64,000 bases of DNA. Origin: Lacinutrix algicola (GTDB lineage: Bacteria > Bacteroidota > Bacteroidia > Flavobacteriales > Flavobacteriaceae). The notes beneath the pieces were generated by a model. The model saw only the letters and a list, made by a program, of their open reading frames with translations. It was not told the DNA's origin and did not search any database. The stretch covers positions 124,001-188,000 of the forward strand of contig NZ_LIQH01000032.1 of the NCBI RefSeq assembly GCF_001418085.1, written 5' to 3'. Shown here one piece after another: positions 60,704-64,000 of this stretch (position 1 is its first letter; the number at the start of each line of letters is the position of its first letter). The translations under genes and the position numbers were made by a program.

Positions 60704-63700
60704 ATGACTAAAAAGAAAAAACAAGTCGATAAAGAATTTGGTTTATCATCGTGGGCAATTAACAACAAAACCACAATGTATGTGCTAATTGCTGTTATCT
60801 TTTATTTAGGTATTGCTGCCTTTTTCAGCATGCCTAGAGAGAACTTTCCCGAAGTAAACGAAACAAAAATTTACGTTAGTTCTATTTACCCAGGAAACAC
60901 TGCCGAGGATATAGAAAAACTAATTACAGATCCATTAGAAGATAAACTAAAAACAGTAAGTAACGTTGTAGAAATAACCTCAACATCTCAAGAAGATTAC
61001 TCTATGTTAATTGTTGAGTTTGATGAAGGTATTACCGTAGATCAAGCCAAACAAAAGGTTAAAGATGAAATTGATACAGAAACCTCTGGAGAAGATTGGC
61101 CAAGCTTTAATGGTGCTAAAGTAGAACCAGATGTATTTGAATTAAGTTTATCTGAAGAAATGCCAATCCTGAACATTAATATCTCAGGAGATTATCCTAT
61201 TCAAAAATTAAAAGATTTTGCTGAATACCTTCAGGATGACATTGAAGATTTACAAGAAATTAAAAAAGCAGATATTCGAGGAGCACAAGAAAAAGAAGTT
61301 GAAGTTGCTGTAGACATCTATAAAATGATGGCAGCACAAGTTACTTTTAATGATATTACAGGTGCCATTAATAATGGAAATCTAACAATGTCTGCAGGTA
61401 ATTTAAAAGCTAGCGGACAAAGGCGTACCATTAGAATTTTAGGTGAAATTGAAAAACCTTCGGAATTAGAAAACTTTGTGGTTAAATCTGAAAAAGGAAA
61501 ATCTATTTACTTAAAGGATATTGCAACTGTTACATTTCATGAAGAAGACAAAACAACATTTGCAAGAGAATACGGAGAACCTGTTGTTATGCTAGACGTA
61601 AAAAAACGTGCTGGTAAAAACATGGTTGCTGCAGCAGAGCAAATTCAGGTTATTGTTGAAAATGCTATTGCTAATGTGTTTCCTCCAGATTTAAAAGTAA
61701 CAATTACTAACGATCAATCTTCAAAAACTATTGGTCAAGTAGACGACTTAGTAAACAACATTATTTTTGGTGTTATCTTAGTAGTCACTGTTTTAATGTT
61801 CTTTTTAGGATTTAAAAACGCCCTATTTGTTGGTTTTGCTATTCCAATGTCCATGTTTATGTCGCTTATGATATTAGAATTACTTGGGCAAAGTTTAAAT
61901 ACAATGGTACTTTTCGGCCTTATTATGGGACTTGGTATGCTTGTAGATAACGGTATTGTAGTTGTAGAAAACGTGTATCGTTTAATGGAAGCCGAAGGTA
62001 TGGGCAGAATTGAAGCTGCAAAAAAAGGTATTGGTGAAATTGCTTTCCCTATTATTATTTCCACAGCAACAACTGTTGCCGCTTTTACACCTTTAGCCTT
62101 TTGGCCAGGAATTATGGGAGAGTTTATGAAAATTCTACCAATAACATTATCTGTAGTATTAGGATCTTCCTTATTTGTAGCCATATTTTTCAACTCTGTA
62201 TTAGTGTCTAAATTCATGACTATTGAAGATAAAGACATGCCTTTAAAGCAAATTATTAAAACAACAATAATAGTTGGTGTTATTGGTGTACTTATTCTAT
62301 TATTTGGTGGTACCTACAAAGGCTTAGGTACAGTAATGATTTTTACTGCGATTATGCTTTGGGCTTACCGTTTCTTTATCCGTAAATGGGCAAATAGCTT
62401 CCAGAATAAAGCATTGGTAAATTTAGAAAACTGGTACGAGCGTCAATTACGTGGTGCACTTTCTGGATGGAGACCTTACATTTTAAGTATTGGTACCTTT
62501 TTACTACTAATCGCATCGTTTATCGCTTTTGGTATGTCATTAAGTGCTAAAAGAACTAAAGTTGAGTTTTTCCCAGATAACAAACCAAATCAAATTATTG
62601 TTTATATCGAGTATCCTCAGGGAACTGCAATCGAGAAAACAAATGCTATTACTAAAGAAATTGAAAAACGTGTCTTTACAGTTGTAAACCAAGAAAAATA
62701 CATATTTGAAGGCGAGAACTTTTTAGTAGAAAGTACAGTCTCACAAGTTGGTGAAGGTGCAGGAAACCCGCAAACCGATGGTGGATCTGCTGCCGAGATG
62801 CCTCATAAAGGTAAGATTACAGCATCCATGCGTGAGTTTAAATTTAGACGCGGAGAAGATAGTGAGTTACTTCGCCAAGAAGTACAAGCCGCATTAGTTG
62901 GTATTTATCCAGGTGTTTTAATTTCTGTTGAAAAAGATGTTAATGGTCCACCTGCTGGCTCTCCAATTAATATTGAAATTGAAGGCGACGATTACAACGA
63001 GCTTATTGCAACTGCCGAAAACATGCGTGAGTTTATAAACACCAAAAATATTGCTGGTATCGATGAGCTTAAAATTGATGTTAATAAAGATAAGCCTACA
63101 ATGCGAGTTACTATCGACAGAGAAAAAGCTGGTGAATTAGGTATTAGTGCCGCACAAGTAGGACAACAATTACGTAATTCAATCTTTGGTTCTAAAGCTG
63201 GAATTTACAAAGAAGATGGAGACGATTTTGATATTTACGTTCGTTTTAACGAAGAAAATAGATATAATAAAAGTGCATTATTTAATCAAAACATTACGTT
63301 TAGAGATAATACTGGACAAATAAAAAGTGTCCCTGTTTCTGCTGTTACAAAATACGAAAACAACTCAGGTTTTAGTGCTATTAAACACAAAGACACCAAA
63401 CGTGTTGTAACGGTTTATTCTGCTTTATCTCCGGGTTATACAGATGCTGCAGCCATTGTAAGTCAAATTCAAAACGAAATGAAAGCTTATGAAGGTTTAC
63501 CAACCAATATTAAAATTGATTACACAGGTCAAATTGAAGAACAAAACAAACAAATGCTCTTTTTAGTTGGTGCATTCTTTACAGGATTAGGTTTAATATT
63601 TTTTATCTTAATATTTCAATTTAATTCAGTTTCTAAACCAACAATAATCATGATTGCCATTTTCCTTAGTTTTATTGGTGTATTTGGTGGTATTGTAATT

Positions 63701-64000
63701 TCAGGAAGCGCATTCGTTATCATGATGACAATGGTTGGTATTATATCACTTGCAGGTATTGTTGTAAACAACGGTGTAGTACTTTTAGATTATGCACAAT
63801 TGCTTATAGATAGAAAAAAAGTAGAATTAGATTTAGAAAATGAAGATTACTTATCTAATCAAGATCTATTTGAAAGCATTGTAAAAGCAGGAAAAGCACG
63901 TTTAAGACCCGTTTTACTAACAGCAATTACTACCATTTTTGGTTTAATTCCTTTAGCTATTGGTTTAAACATTAACTTCTTTACACTGTTTGCAGACTTT
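60704..64000 (+). CDS. Efflux RND transporter permease, AcrB-like (3' end beyond window)
   Basis: 1099 residues are open from the ATG at 60704 to the last base, so little or none of the family length (about 1050-1160) should be missing. The N-terminus MTKKKKQVDKEFGLSSWAIN precedes helix 1 (about 25-45), the porter domain with FPEVNETKIYVSSIYPGNTA, and helices 2-6 containing LIMGLGMLVDNGIVVVENVY (about 405-424) with the helix-4 Asp of the proton relay. The second half begins near residue 600 and has IISLAGIVVNNGVVLLDYAQ (about 1013-1032). It is the fourth gene of the TetR-controlled pump operon. Substrate not predictable. Confidence 0.95.
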   Translation, partial: MTKKKKQVDKEFGLSSWAINNKTTMYVLIAVIFYLGIAAFFSMPRENFPEVNETKIYVSSIYPGNTAEDIEKLITDPLEDKLKTVSNVVEITSTSQEDYSMLIVEFDEGITVDQAKQKVKDEIDTETSGEDWPSFNGAKVEPDVFELSLSEEMPILNINISGDYPIQKLKDFAEYLQDDIEDLQEIKKADIRGAQEKEVEVAVDIYKMMAAQVTFNDITGAINNGNLTMSAGNLKASGQRRTIRILGEIEKPSELENFVVKSEKGKSIYLKDIATVTFHEEDKTTFAREYGEPVVMLDVKKRAGKNMVAAAEQIQVIVENAIANVFPPDLKVTITNDQSSKTIGQVDDLVNNIIFGVILVVTVLMFFLGFKNALFVGFAIPMSMFMSLMILELLGQSLNTMVLFGLIMGLGMLVDNGIVVVENVYRLMEAEGMGRIEAAKKGIGEIAFPIIISTATTVAAFTPLAFWPGIMGEFMKILPITLSVVLGSSLFVAIFFNSVLVSKFMTIEDKDMPLKQIIKTTIIVGVIGVLILLFGGTYKGLGTVMIFTAIMLWAYRFFIRKWANSFQNKALVNLENWYERQLRGALSGWRPYILSIGTFLLLIASFIAFGMSLSAKRTKVEFFPDNKPNQIIVYIEYPQGTAIEKTNAITKEIEKRVFTVVNQEKYIFEGENFLVESTVSQVGEGAGNPQTDGGSAAEMPHKGKITASMREFKFRRGEDSELLRQEVQAALVGIYPGVLISVEKDVNGPPAGSPINIEIEGDDYNELIATAENMREFINTKNIAGIDELKIDVNKDKPTMRVTIDREKAGELGISAAQVGQQLRNSIFGSKAGIYKEDGDDFDIYVRFNEENRYNKSALFNQNITFRDNTGQIKSVPVSAVTKYENNSGFSAIKHKDTKRVVTVYSALSPGYTDAAAIVSQIQNEMKAYEGLPTNIKIDYTGQIEEQNKQMLFLVGAFFTGLGLIFFILIFQFNSVSKPTIIMIAIFLSFIGVFGGIVISGSAFVIMMTMVGIISLAGIVVNNGVVLLDYAQLLIDRKKVELDLENEDYLSNQDLFESIVKAGKARLRPVLLTAITTIFGLIPLAIGLNINFFTLFADF

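Noticed and set aside
1-64000. Avoidance of GGNCC sites as support for the restriction specificity
   Set aside because: Several GGNCC sites are visible (for example GGCCC near 4932 and GGTCC near 55868). A methylating host need not avoid them, so this neither supports nor refutes the specificity.

Overview
The window is a chromosomal segment of a low-GC marine-type Flavobacteriaceae bacterium (phylum Bacteroidota). The evidence is consistent across the window. Promoters match the Bacteroidota pattern TTTG, about 19 nt, TAnnTTTG (cleanest before rplM and the TetR gene). Classical Shine-Dalgarno sequences are scarce. Family-typical proteins include GT117/DUF2723, a NusA of about 410 aa, IF-2 with a long charged N-terminus, ExbD pairs and PorT-like barrels. 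I cannot name the genus from sequence alone.

Layout. 1-3.8 kb: rimP-nusA-infB operon (minus strand; infB runs off the left edge) with a terminator-like hairpin in its leader. 4-11 kb: universal stress protein, tRNA-Gln, a large GT117 membrane protein with a polysaccharide deacetylase, a thioredoxin-fold protein without active cysteines, and a membrane metallophosphoesterase. 11.4-17.7 kb: polA, then a small defence-type island: a KAP P-loop NTPase broken by two in-frame stops, an Eco47II/Sau96I-type restriction endonuclease, and its m5C methyltransferase with an N-terminal MerR-like DNA-binding domain. 17.8-21.9 kb: TspO-like protein, methyltransferase, YgiQ radical SAM protein. 22.2-26.7 kb: translation block rplM-rpsI, rpsB, tsf, pyrH, frr, with leader structures and intrinsic terminators. 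26.7-34.9 kb: TlpA-like protein, outer-membrane barrel, MMPL/RND exporter, asnS, rpoN, PAP2-like membrane protein. 34.9-40.2 kb (minus): PorT-like barrel, an ExbB/ExbD proton channel cluster, asparaginase, TatD.

40.3-50.3 kb is the most interesting part. An ECF sigma factor and a membrane anti-sigma-like protein diverge from a run of exported proteins: a small secreted protein, a lipoprotein, a PKD plus beta-barrel protein, an exported TPR-CHAT cysteine protease, a retropepsin-like protease whose start overlaps the CHAT stop, and an orphan LuxR-type response regulator. Directly after the regulator lies about 1 kb without large genes. It holds three diverged tandem units, each with the same 16-bp palindrome TACGTAGTTCTACGTA at a fixed distance upstream of a -7-like box, followed by a predicted 68-71 nt RNA ending in an intrinsic terminator. 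A 34-residue membrane peptide follows the third unit. This looks like a response-regulator-controlled small-RNA array attached to a two-protease envelope locus. I do not recognise it as a described system.

50.4-64 kb: odhB and odhA with a small secreted protein between them, an outer-membrane barrel, a lipoprotein cytochrome c, polyprenyl synthetase, and a TetR-TolC-adaptor-RND efflux operon with a clear operator over its promoter. The RND pump runs off the right edge.
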